Assembly (NCBI RefSeq): GCF_025149915.1
Contig: NZ_CP102278.1
Coordinates: forward strand, 2,463,501-2,527,500
Length of the DNA stretch: 64,000 nucleotides
Source of the DNA: Coprococcus eutactus
GTDB taxonomy: Bacteria > Bacillota > Clostridia > Lachnospirales > Lachnospiraceae
Direction of reading: 5' to 3'
Under the pieces are notes generated by a model that saw only the letters and a list, made by a program, of their open reading frames with translations, was not told where the DNA came from and searched no databases. Made by a program: the position numbers and the translations under genes. Shown here piece after piece: positions 45,076 to 52,587 of the stretch. Position 1 is the stretch's first letter, and every line of letters begins with the position of its first letter.

Positions 45076-45184
45076 TTTTTTTGTGAAGATTGTGTGAAGA
45101 TTAGGTACTCGCATATTAACCAGGAAAGCGTACTGCCCCTCGGCAAAGATATGGTTCAGATACCCCCAATTCCCCCGCGGTTCA

Positions 45185-45213
45185 TTGACACCATTTTCTC
45201 AATTGGATATATT
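45185..45213 (+). promoter_or_regulatory. Candidate plus-strand promoter for the GNAT gene
   Basis: TTGACA (45185-45190) and TATATT (45208-45213) are 17 bases apart. The long distance (230 bases) to the gene lowers confidence. A small palindrome GTTAGA-TGTG-TCTAAC (45375-45390) lies nearer the gene. Confidence 0.45.
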
Positions 45214-45443
45214 GTGGGTGTTCAGTGCTATTTTTGACAATTTTGTCCACAGGGTAACAATTGAAATTATCCCGGTTATTATAATAATTATACCTATCCT
45301 CATATATTTCTATCATGTCATCCCAAATGAGATCATAGTTTCATTTTCACTCTATATATGATAATATGATTGTAGTTAGATGTGTCTAACCATATAAATC
45401 AAATTAGAAACTACAATATAACTATTGAACGGAGAAAAATACA

Positions 45444-46040
45444 ATGAAAATAACAAAATGGGATGCACAGGCAGCCGAGGATATCGGCCATGCGTTTGGA
45501 TATTACGACTATGGGCAAGAAACAGGTATGGGAGTGTTCTACAGCAGCAAAGAGGCCGTGGTAAATTACATAGCCGGCTACGTTCGTATGGCATTTGAGG
45601 GACAAATGCTCTACGCGACTAGCGAACGCGGCGAGGGGTATATCGCCTACACCCTGCCAGGACAGAAAATGAATCTCAAGGCGGGCATGGCTATCCTCAA
45701 AGCTCTGTTTCACAATATGAGCCTTAAAGAAATGATTCGCATGGGAAAAGCTCTGTCCAAGGGAGGAAAATCCCTTCAGGATCGAATGAAGAAAGAGAAG
45801 AAAGATTTTATATTCGTCGGCATGGTCTGCGTCCGCGAACAATACCAGGGACAGGGATACATGAGGAAAGTTCTGGACATAGCTTTCTCTGAGGGAAACA
45901 GATTGCACGTTCCAGTCATCCTTGAGACGGATGCCAAGTCAAAGTGCGACAAATACATGCATCTCGGCATGGAGCTTGAGGGTGTGCGCGATATGGGCGC
46001 TTATGGCAAAATGTACGATCTGATTAAATATCCTGATTAG
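45444..46040 (+). CDS. GNAT-family N-acetyltransferase
   Basis: This 198-residue protein has a GNAT fold in its C-terminal half: VGMVCVREQYQGQGYMRKVL near residues 125-144 carries the acetyl-CoA loop QYQGQGY, and the last strand is typical (DKYMHLGMELEG). The N-terminal 110 residues are more divergent. ATG follows GGAGAAAAATACA. The substrate is unknown. It is transcribed alone and ends at a clear terminator. Confidence 0.8.
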   Translation: MKITKWDAQAAEDIGHAFGYYDYGQETGMGVFYSSKEAVVNYIAGYVRMAFEGQMLYATSERGEGYIAYTLPGQKMNLKAGMAILKALFHNMSLKEMIRMGKALSKGGKSLQDRMKKEKKDFIFVGMVCVREQYQGQGYMRKVLDIAFSEGNRLHVPVILETDAKSKCDKYMHLGMELEGVRDMGAYGKMYDLIKYPD

Positions 46041-46084
46041 GGAACAAGGAGCAGCACGCTTTAGCTCGTTGCTGACGCAAATTA

Positions 46085-46141
46085 AAAATGTCAGATAGAT
46101 ATAAGCTCCAAATCATTGCTCATATTTATCTGACATTTTTA
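46085..46141. terminator. Terminator after the GNAT gene
   Basis: The arms AAAAATGTCAGATA and TATCTGACATTTTT flank a loop of about 28 bases. A and T runs on both sides allow use from either direction. Confidence 0.85.
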
Positions 46142-46279
46142 AGTATTTAATGTTTACATTTGGATGGGCGGCGTATCCATCATATCAGGTTCCCGTGGGA
46201 GCGCAGGGTGCCTTTCCTGCTCGTCAAATGTATATTGTATATAATACCATTGGTTACCATTAAAGTCAATGTATCTTAT

Positions 46280-46660
46280 TTATAAAAAAGTGTTACCACA
46301 TACCGGAATTAATCTGCCTGACTTTACGTATGAATCTATTTTTCCTTTTTTCACATCAAATACCGTAGCAATATAATATTTTGATTTCTTTTCGTCTAAC
46401 TTAATTGAAATGAAAATATTGTCATTATAACATTTAACCAACTCAATATTTCCATTATAACATCCTACATAATCTGGATGACTAATTATGTCATCTAAAT
46501 GATCAATGTATTTTGCAGCAACAAAATGCTTTCTTTTAATAAGATGTGTCAACAATCCCTTAGATCTATAAATTGTAAAAGCACTATAATCAAAACCTAA
46601 TACTGAATTGAGTTTAGTGTTATAATGTGCTACTTTTATTAACTTGTCCTCATTTCGCAT
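46280..46660 (-). CDS. PBECR-like (barnase/EndoU/ColicinE5/RelE-type) nuclease candidate
   Basis: This 126-residue protein matches what I know of the phage-barnase-EndoU-ColicinE5/D-RelE-like (PBECR) group. Its core runs from a first strand with IYRSKGLLTHLIKRKH to the block IISHPDYVG, then IELVKCYNDNIFISIKLD, then YYIATVFDV and SGRLIPV. The conserved His in the THLIKRKH block and the late Ser-Gly-Arg are likely active-site positions. RNase activity is inferred from the fold group only. It lies divergent from an XRE regulator, and both promoters share one palindrome, as in toxin-antitoxin or self-regulated phage-derived pairs. There is no signal peptide. A degraded prophage gene is the alternative. 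Confidence 0.65.
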   Translation of the reverse strand: MRNEDKLIKVAHYNTKLNSVLGFDYSAFTIYRSKGLLTHLIKRKHFVAAKYIDHLDDIISHPDYVGCYNGNIELVKCYNDNIFISIKLDEKKSKYYIATVFDVKKGKIDSYVKSGRLIPVCGNTFL

Positions 46661-46692
46661 ATTATATATCTCCCTCTATTCTATATTAAATG

Positions 46693-46721
46693 TTGAATAA
46701 GGCTATTATTTGTTGTATAGT
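46693..46721 (+). promoter_or_regulatory. Promoter of the XRE regulator
   Basis: TTGAAT (46693-46698) and TATAGT (46716-46721) are 17 bases apart; the -10 overlaps the left arm of the palindrome. Confidence 0.7.
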
Positions 46722-46762
46722 AACCATTGGATACATCCATTTTATATTATCCAATGGTTACT
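46719..46762. promoter_or_regulatory. Perfect palindromic operator between divergent promoters
   Basis: The arms AGTAACCATTGGATA (46719-46733) and TATCCAATGGTTACT (46748-46762) are perfect complements separated by 14 bases. Left arm overlaps the regulator -10; right arm fills the spacer of the nuclease promoter. A related half-site ACCATTGGTTACCATT lies at 46246-46261, past the 3' end of the nuclease gene. Confidence 0.8.
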
Positions 46763-46767
46763 GTCAA
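46739..46767 (-). promoter_or_regulatory. Promoter of the PBECR-like gene
   Basis: On the minus strand TTGACA (46762-46767) and TAAAAT (46739-46744) are 17 bases apart, with the right palindrome arm between them. Confidence 0.75.
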
Positions 46768-46790
46768 TATTTAGTCTAGGAGGAATAATA

Positions 46791-47135
46791 ATGTCTGCTA
46801 AATTAATTCCAGAACGATTAAAAATTGTAAGAGAAAATATGGGAATAACTATGGCTGAAGCATCCAGGAGACTCAATCTTTCCAAAATTGGATATTGCAG
46901 ATATGAGTACGGAGAGAGAGTTCCTTCTCAGCAAACACTTGAAATTATTGCCCAATGCTTTAACACATCTGTTGAATATTTGACCGGTCTTTCGGATTCT
47001 CCAGCCGCGACACAAATCGTAATTGACAAAAACAAGAATCCTGAGCTCTTTGCCCTTGTTGATTTATGTCAGAACAAGGATACAGAACTCTTACAAAGAA
47101 TGTTAGCATATTGTAACCTGCTAATAAATTCATAG
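46791..47135 (+). CDS. XRE-family helix-turn-helix regulator
   Basis: This 114-residue regulator has a Cro/CI-type helix-turn-helix at about residues 10-65 (GITMAEASRRLNLSKIGYCR, then PSQQTLEIIAQCFNTSVEYL) and a short C-terminal helical tail. ATG at 46791 follows TAGGAGG and is used instead of an upstream ATG at 46710, which would place coding sequence over its own promoter and operator. It probably represses both itself and the divergent PBECR-like gene through the palindrome at 46719-46762. It may act as the antitoxin of the pair. Confidence 0.88.
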   Translation: MSAKLIPERLKIVRENMGITMAEASRRLNLSKIGYCRYEYGERVPSQQTLEIIAQCFNTSVEYLTGLSDSPAATQIVIDKNKNPELFALVDLCQNKDTELLQRMLAYCNLLINS

Positions 47136-47178
47136 CAGATTTTGATTGATTTTTTATATAAATGAAAGGATAGAACAA

Positions 47179-48705
47179 ATGTACCAGATAATGACAGCCG
47201 ACGAGGCAATGGATCTTATAAATGACGGAGATGTGATCGCACTCAACTCATTTCTCGGCATAGATATTCCAATCGAGCTTCACGAGGCATTATATAAAAG
47301 ATACCAGAGGACAGGTTCGCCGAAGCACCTCACCGCTATATCAAGCGCGGGCTTTGGTGCGTGGGATGAGAATAAGGCGGCAGAGGGATACATAAGAGAC
47401 GGCGCAGTTGACAAGATCATCTGCGGACATTTTGGTGCCATGTACAGCACCAAGAAGCTTGTCCTTGAGGACAGATTTGAGGCATACAATCTCCCACTCG
47501 GCTGTATCTCACACGCAATACGTGCGCAGGCCGGCGGACTTCCGGGAGCACTCTCCAAGGTCGGGCTGGATATATTTGTCGATCCGAGACTTGAGGGACC
47601 GGGAATCAACAACATATCAAAGGATGACTCACTTGTTAAATACGTCGAGCTGGACGGTGAGGAATTCCTCTACTACAAGCTGCCGCTTATCAACGTGGCT
47701 ATCATTAAGGGAACTGCTGCCGACCGCAAGGGCAACATCTCATTTGAGGATCTGTTTACCGCAGGAGATGCGCTGTCCATCTGTCAGGCTGTAAAGGCAA
47801 ATGGCGGAAAGGTCATCGTGCAGGTTGACAGACTTGTGGCAAGGCCATCAAGACCTCACAATACCATCATTCCGGGATGTCTGGTTGACGCTATCGTTGA
47901 GATACCGCCGGAGCCAAGACACGCATCATACGAATCCCTGACAGGAAGTTTTGAGATTCCATATTCGCAGTGGCAGGACTGGGCTGAGATGCTTTCCGGT
48001 CGTACCAAGACAAAGAATGCCGTCAATACAAGCGCAGAGATCATTGGAAGAAGGGCCGCTCTGGAATTGAAACCGGACGATATAGTCAACATAGGTGTTG
48101 GAATTCCGGAGACTGTATCCAAGTATGCCAGAGAGAACGGTATTCTGGACAAGATAACCCTGACCGTAGAATCTGGAGGTGTAGGCGGATTTCCTGCATC
48201 GGGCAAGGTGTTCGGCGCTGTTATCGGCGCAGACTCCATATACGATATGGCAAACCAGTTTGACCTCTACAACAACGGCGGTCTTGATATCTGTTTCATG
48301 GGCGGAATCGAGGTTGACAGGTTCGGGAATGTAAATGCCCACAAGGGCCCTGGCGCATTTGCCGGTGTAGGCGGATTTGCAAATATCACCGCCAAAACAG
48401 CAACCGTTGTGTTCTGTCTCACATTTGACACGAAGGGACTTGCCGTAGAGGACAATGACGGCATCGTGACCATCAAAAACGAGGGAAGCATTCCTAAGTT
48501 CGTAAACGATGTCAGAAGCATCAGTTTCTCAGGAAAACGTGCGCTGGCAAACGGGCAGAGGGTTATATACGTCACAGAACGATGCGTATTTGAGCTCACT
48601 GAAAAGGGACTTAAGCTCATTGAGGTGTACCCGGGAATTGATCTTGAACATGACATTCTAAGCAAGCTTCCTTTCAAGGTGGAAGTGGACGAAAGGCTGA
48701 AATAG
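47179..48705 (+). CDS. Family I acyl-CoA:acetate/propionate CoA-transferase (YdiF/Pct-like)
   Basis: This 508-residue enzyme fuses the alpha and beta CoA-transferase subunits, as in propionate CoA-transferase (Pct) and E. coli YdiF. The N-terminal half has the CoA-binding glycine block (GGLPGALSK, then GTAADRKGNI). The C-terminal half has the catalytic Glu in TVESGGVGGFPASG near residue 330. It would swap CoA between short-chain acyl groups such as acetate, propionate, lactate or butyrate. ATG at 47179 follows GAAAGGA. It lies 43 bases after the XRE gene on the same strand, but a functional link is unlikely. Confidence 0.9.
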   Translation: MYQIMTADEAMDLINDGDVIALNSFLGIDIPIELHEALYKRYQRTGSPKHLTAISSAGFGAWDENKAAEGYIRDGAVDKIICGHFGAMYSTKKLVLEDRFEAYNLPLGCISHAIRAQAGGLPGALSKVGLDIFVDPRLEGPGINNISKDDSLVKYVELDGEEFLYYKLPLINVAIIKGTAADRKGNISFEDLFTAGDALSICQAVKANGGKVIVQVDRLVARPSRPHNTIIPGCLVDAIVEIPPEPRHASYESLTGSFEIPYSQWQDWAEMLSGRTKTKNAVNTSAEIIGRRAALELKPDDIVNIGVGIPETVSKYARENGILDKITLTVESGGVGGFPASGKVFGAVIGADSIYDMANQFDLYNNGGLDICFMGGIEVDRFGNVNAHKGPGAFAGVGGFANITAKTATVVFCLTFDTKGLAVEDNDGIVTIKNEGSIPKFVNDVRSISFSGKRALANGQRVIYVTERCVFELTEKGLKLIEVYPGIDLEHDILSKLPFKVEVDERLK

Positions 48706-48796
48706 ATGAACGGCTGTGATGAAAAGCTGAGCTAGGCGACTACGAATAGACGGCTGTGAATAGACGGCTGTGATATAAATAAATCCTAGTATATTA

Positions 48797-48841
48797 AAAG
48801 GTCGTGAGAAGATCCCTACGCAAATCTTCCCACGACCTTTT
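48797..48841. terminator. Bidirectional terminator between convergent genes
   Basis: The arms AAAAGGTCGTGAGAAGAT and ATCTTCCCACGACCTTTT flank a 9-10 base loop and serve the CoA-transferase gene and the phosphoesterase gene. Confidence 0.88.
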
Positions 48842-48883
48842 ATGTACATCATTTTCTTATCTGCATTAGCTTTCTCACAATAA

Positions 48884-49792
48884 CTAATGCATTCCCACCA
48901 ACTCCACGCACACAATCTCTGGATAGTTAAACAGCCTCACCGGAATCACACTGTTGCCAAGGCCTCGGCTGACTATCATCTCGGTGCCATTCATATAATA
49001 TTCACCTGCTGTATATTCTGGAAGAAATCCCTGATCCGGCGCTACTATCCCGCCGACAAATGGAAGTCTGAACTGTCCACCGTGGGCATGTCCGGAAAGC
49101 ACGAGATCAACACCGGTACCGGCATACCTGGCAAGGTATTGGGGCTCATGTGCAAGAACGACCGTGAGCTCTTTTTCCCCAGAGTCTTCATTATCAGCGG
49201 TCTCTTCCTTCTGTTCAGCTTGATTATTCCTAATACTTTCGTCACTAAGCAGCGCCTCTAGTGTCCCATCCGCAAGGCTTCTGTCGTCAAGCCCGACCAG
49301 CCTGAACTTCGCATCCCCCCTGGATATCTCCACAACCTGATTGTCCAGGATAACCACCCCGGCACTGACAAGCCCATCCATAAGCTCGTCATATTCAGAT
49401 TTCTCAAGCCAATATTCATGATTGCCTGTGACATAGTATACCGGACATATTTTCACGATCTCATCCACAAATTGGACTGCACGGTCTACATTTGTGTGAT
49501 TTGAGTCCACAAGATCTCCGGTCAGAACGATCATATCAGGTTCACATTCTCTTATCCTGTCCACCAGTTTCTGGTTATTCTTGCCAAACTTTACATTGTG
49601 CAAATCCGATATCTGGACGATCCGATATCCCTCAAGATCTGCGCCAAGCTGCTCTGCCTTATAAGTATAATACGTTGTCTCCAGGTGCCTGTTCTGATAG
49701 CTGCAGAACAAAAGCAGCGCAATAACGATAAGTAAAACAAGCGCTGACTTTATATATTTTTTTCTGTTTGATCTTATATTTTCACTATTCAT
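48884..49792 (-). CDS. Membrane-anchored metallophosphoesterase (YkuE/YaeI-like)
   Basis: This 302-residue protein has one N-terminal membrane helix (about residues 14-30) and a calcineurin-like phosphoesterase domain. All metal-binding blocks are present: QISDLHN, VLTGDLVDS, VTGNHEYW and LSGHAHGGQ. The domain should face outside. An acidic insertion (about residues 190-210) lies near the middle. Relatives act on lipid or wall-linked phosphate esters (UDP-diacylglucosamine hydrolase-like), but the substrate here is unknown. It is transcribed alone and shares a terminator with the convergent CoA-transferase gene. Confidence 0.9.
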   Translation of the reverse strand: MNSENIRSNRKKYIKSALVLLIVIALLLFCSYQNRHLETTYYTYKAEQLGADLEGYRIVQISDLHNVKFGKNNQKLVDRIRECEPDMIVLTGDLVDSNHTNVDRAVQFVDEIVKICPVYYVTGNHEYWLEKSEYDELMDGLVSAGVVILDNQVVEISRGDAKFRLVGLDDRSLADGTLEALLSDESIRNNQAEQKEETADNEDSGEKELTVVLAHEPQYLARYAGTGVDLVLSGHAHGGQFRLPFVGGIVAPDQGFLPEYTAGEYYMNGTEMIVSRGLGNSVIPVRLFNYPEIVCVELVGMH

Positions 49793-49884
49793 ACCTGATA
49801 AAATTCCATTTTTTCTTTTTATTGTATATTACAATACCAGATCATGTTTTTGAATATCATTTTTCCATCCTTTCAAAAAGAAAA

Positions 49885-49911
49885 ACCGGACAGATCTCTC
49901 TGCCCGGTCAG
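49885..49911 (-). terminator. Terminator of the ECF-sigma cluster
   Basis: The arms ACCGGGCAGA and TCTGTCCGGT are followed by TTTTTCTTTTT on the minus strand after the last membrane-protein gene. Confidence 0.88.
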
Positions 49912-49925
49912 CTCTACATAACAAC

Positions 49926-50402
49926 CTAATTCACAAAATACTCTTTCCTGTTATGGTAATAGCACATACAGATAAGGAAAATAACAATTAATCCTACCAT
50001 TCCTGCAATATTTGCCTTCACAGAAAAAAGTTTTCCACCAAAATCCAGATCAATTTTCTTAAATATCACTATAGCGATACATGCATACACGATATTTCTT
50101 ATGCCTAAAACCGCCAGGTAAATATTGAAAAACAATGGTCCTCTCTTCTGCCGTTTTGCCAGTTTGTGTCTTGCTATCAGGGCAAGCGGCGCGCAAATAA
50201 AAGTAATAATTCCCACAATATAAGTTACTATCTTACCATCAGGAAACACGCCGGACTCAATACCAAGATCATATAGCCACTGATACTCTCCTTTTCCTAT
50301 GAAATATAACACGCCATGTGCAATAGAAGCTGCTGCTGTTATAAACAGCGCTATACAAAAGACTCTGTGCCATTTCATACCATATCCTACATTTGACTCC
50401 AT
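49926..50402 (-). CDS. Four-helix membrane protein, ECF cluster copy 2
   Basis: This 158-residue protein has about four membrane segments and a conserved opening GYGMKWHRVFC. It is a clear paralogue of the 180-residue protein at 52557-52015 (shared GMKWHR, RHKLAK(R/F), FF(N/Y)IYL, YYHNRK(E/V)YFVN). No known family was recognised. ATG at 50402 is used because GTGGAGG precedes it. It is the last gene of the cluster, after the copy 2 lipoprotein. Confidence 0.8.
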   Translation of the reverse strand: MESNVGYGMKWHRVFCIALFITAAASIAHGVLYFIGKGEYQWLYDLGIESGVFPDGKIVTYIVGIITFICAPLALIARHKLAKRQKRGPLFFNIYLAVLGIRNIVYACIAIVIFKKIDLDFGGKLFSVKANIAGMVGLIVIFLICMCYYHNRKEYFVN

Positions 50403-50474
50403 ATTATGTACCTCCACCCAATATTCCGAACTTTATTTCATCAATTCATCTAAAAGATCTGTCACAACAGCTAA

Positions 50475-51704
50475 TTAATTTACGGCATCACTGTCATCCT
50501 TCTGCAGCAGGTAAAGCGTCACTGTCATGAATGTGTCATCTTTTCCCTGTTTTACAAATATTCTGCAATCCTCAGTAACGCCTGCCCAGTACACCTGATT
50601 ATCATCATCTGTAATATCGTTGTAGTCCTCATCGTCTGTATAGCCATTGCGCTTGCACAACTCTATATATTCTCCAGCCTGCTCTTCATCAACATTATAA
50701 ACTACATACTCTGAATGAACATTTTCACCTGGCGCTGGATAATAATCAGCTCTGTCTCGCATTATATAACAATCACCATTTTCTGGCTTTGGTGCATATT
50801 TGCCAAGTTTTCCATCTTCCCAGCCGCCAGTAACTGAGCCTGCCCGGTTTATATCTCCACCTACAGTCAGTACGATACAGTCTTCTCTATAATCTATAGC
50901 CATATAATCAAATGCTGCCTTATCTGAATATGCCATAAAACCGCAATCGTACTCACTCACATCCTGGTTAAAGCCTTCCTTTTTATATTTGTCAACCAGA
51001 TATGTAAAATCATCCTTTGTCACATTGTCTATTTTGTATGCACACTCAAATTCCATATAATTATTATTAAACAGAGTGACCTCACCTCTATCAGGTACAG
51101 AGGCAATATCACAGCAGATTCCCTTAGCCCACTCAGCATAATTCGAATTTTCGGTATCAAGCTGAACTTTGTCTGCCATAACAGCATCTGAAGAGCCACC
51201 TTCTTTTATCATTTTTTCATAGTCTAAAATTCCTATTCCTTCAAGTTTGAGATACATCTGTTTCAGCTTCTCGTATGTATTTTCATCAGAACTGGAAATT
51301 TTATAATATTTTCCCCTTGTCCAATCCGTGCAATACTGTCCATTTACATAGCACAACCTCTTGTCTCCCATATAACCTTTGACTGATGTCGAGAACCCCA
51401 ATGACACCTCATACGAACGTCCGAAAGTATCAAACGAAATATCTTCTTCGATTTCCTCATTCGAATTTTCGAAAAAAACGTCTGGAATATCCCCTTCGAT
51501 CTCCTCATAATCCATCTCATTTACAAGATTTGCGATTCCCCTGACACGCACCTTATCAGTGGTATAATATTTGTTCGTTGATATCCTGTCTGCTGTCTTT
51601 ACCCCAGCAAACACACCTGCCTTCTCGGTTCCCCCATCTGTACCACATGCTGTCAGCGAAATAGATGCTGCTAACATAAGTGCCAATAATTTTACCTTTT
51701 TCAT
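50475..51704 (-). CDS. Lipoprotein of unknown function, ECF cluster copy 2
   Basis: This 409-residue protein has a lipoprotein signal (lipobox LTAC, Cys near residue 20) and no recognised domain. It shares its full length with the copy 1 lipoprotein at 53781-52588, with blocks such as RGEVTLFNN, YLVDKYKKEGFNQD and GYAPKPENG-like sequence in common. Many Tyr, Asp and Glu residues suggest an extracellular beta-rich fold. GGGAGG precedes the ATG. It follows the truncated sigma gene by fifteen bases. Confidence 0.85.
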   Translation of the reverse strand: MKKVKLLALMLAASISLTACGTDGGTEKAGVFAGVKTADRISTNKYYTTDKVRVRGIANLVNEMDYEEIEGDIPDVFFENSNEEIEEDISFDTFGRSYEVSLGFSTSVKGYMGDKRLCYVNGQYCTDWTRGKYYKISSSDENTYEKLKQMYLKLEGIGILDYEKMIKEGGSSDAVMADKVQLDTENSNYAEWAKGICCDIASVPDRGEVTLFNNNYMEFECAYKIDNVTKDDFTYLVDKYKKEGFNQDVSEYDCGFMAYSDKAAFDYMAIDYREDCIVLTVGGDINRAGSVTGGWEDGKLGKYAPKPENGDCYIMRDRADYYPAPGENVHSEYVVYNVDEEQAGEYIELCKRNGYTDDEDYNDITDDDNQVYWAGVTEDCRIFVKQGKDDTFMTVTLYLLQKDDSDAVN

Positions 51705-51719
51705 ATTAAATATTCCTCC

Positions 51720-52037
51720 CTAAAAGTATATAAAAGTGTATAACAAATTCCTTACCATTACTTTATTTCTCTTATCTGCAGTATTATGTCTGTATCTCTT
51801 AAGTGACAGATTCCTCACGATCCTGCATATATATGCCACAAATGGATTTGGTTCTTCAGGTGGTATAGTGTCCCAAAGCGTCAGATATGTATCATTGACA
51901 CATTCCTCCACATCCTCGTTATTCTTTAGGATCCTATCAGATATCGATCTGCACATTTTCCCATATTTCTCGGAAGTAGCCGCTATTGCCTCCTCACACC
52001 TTTTAAAAAATAATTCAATTATCTTCTGGTCGTCCAT
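51720..52037 (-). pseudogene. Truncated ECF sigma factor, ECF cluster copy 2
   Basis: The first 91 residues match the intact sigma factor at 55268-54699 closely (CEEAIAATSEKYGKM, then CVNDTYLTLWDTIPPEEP, then LSLKRYRHNTADKRN). That covers sigma region 2. After Lys-Arg-Asn the sequence switches to an unrelated tail of about 14 residues and stops, so region 4, which reads the -35 box, is missing, along with the anti-sigma gene that would follow. This marks a deletion joining mid-sigma to the lipoprotein leader. It overlaps the end of the copy 1 membrane-protein gene by 23 bases. The fragment could still bind RNA polymerase, but a full sigma function is unlikely. Confidence 0.85.
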
Positions 52038-52557
52038 TCACAAAGTACACCTTTCTGTTGTGGTAATAGAGCATATTGAGAAGAATGTATACAACTCCTG
52101 CGATTATCCCTACAACGCCCTCTTTGACAGAAAAGAATTCTGCAGGAAATTCCATATTAATTCTCCTGAATATAATTATGGCAACACTATCATACACGAT
52201 ACTTGCTGCCCCACTAACAATCAGATAAATATAGAAGAAAAGCGGCCCGTTCTTCTTAAATTTTGCCAGTTTCTGTCTCGCTACAAATGCAAGCGGACCA
52301 GACAGGATTCTCAGTGCTCCGACAATACATACAACCAGTTTGACGCTTGTGAATACGCCTGACTCCAGGCCCATACTATACAGTTCAGAATATTCTCCTT
52401 TTCCAAGTATGCACATCACCCCGGCCACAATTTCCAGAATAGCTGTAATGCACAGAACTACACAGAGAAAACGATGCCACTTCATACCATATTTTTTCTT
52501 TGACTCAGGATCCACATAAGGCATGTCCTTTATATTCTTGCTATTATTTGACTCCAT
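52015..52557 (-). CDS. Four-helix membrane protein, ECF cluster copy 1
   Basis: This 180-residue protein has about four membrane segments after a charged N-terminal stretch of 25 residues. It is the full-length paralogue of the protein at 50402-49926. GGGGAGG precedes the ATG. It follows the copy 1 lipoprotein by 30 bases on the same strand and overlaps the truncated sigma gene by 23 bases. No known family was recognised; a role in the same envelope response is inferred from position. Confidence 0.8.
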   Translation of the reverse strand: MESNNSKNIKDMPYVDPESKKKYGMKWHRFLCVVLCITAILEIVAGVMCILGKGEYSELYSMGLESGVFTSVKLVVCIVGALRILSGPLAFVARQKLAKFKKNGPLFFYIYLIVSGAASIVYDSVAIIIFRRINMEFPAEFFSVKEGVVGIIAGVVYILLNMLYYHNRKVYFVNGRPEDN

Positions 52558-52587
52558 TTTAATTTCCTCCCCAATATTTAGTGGATA

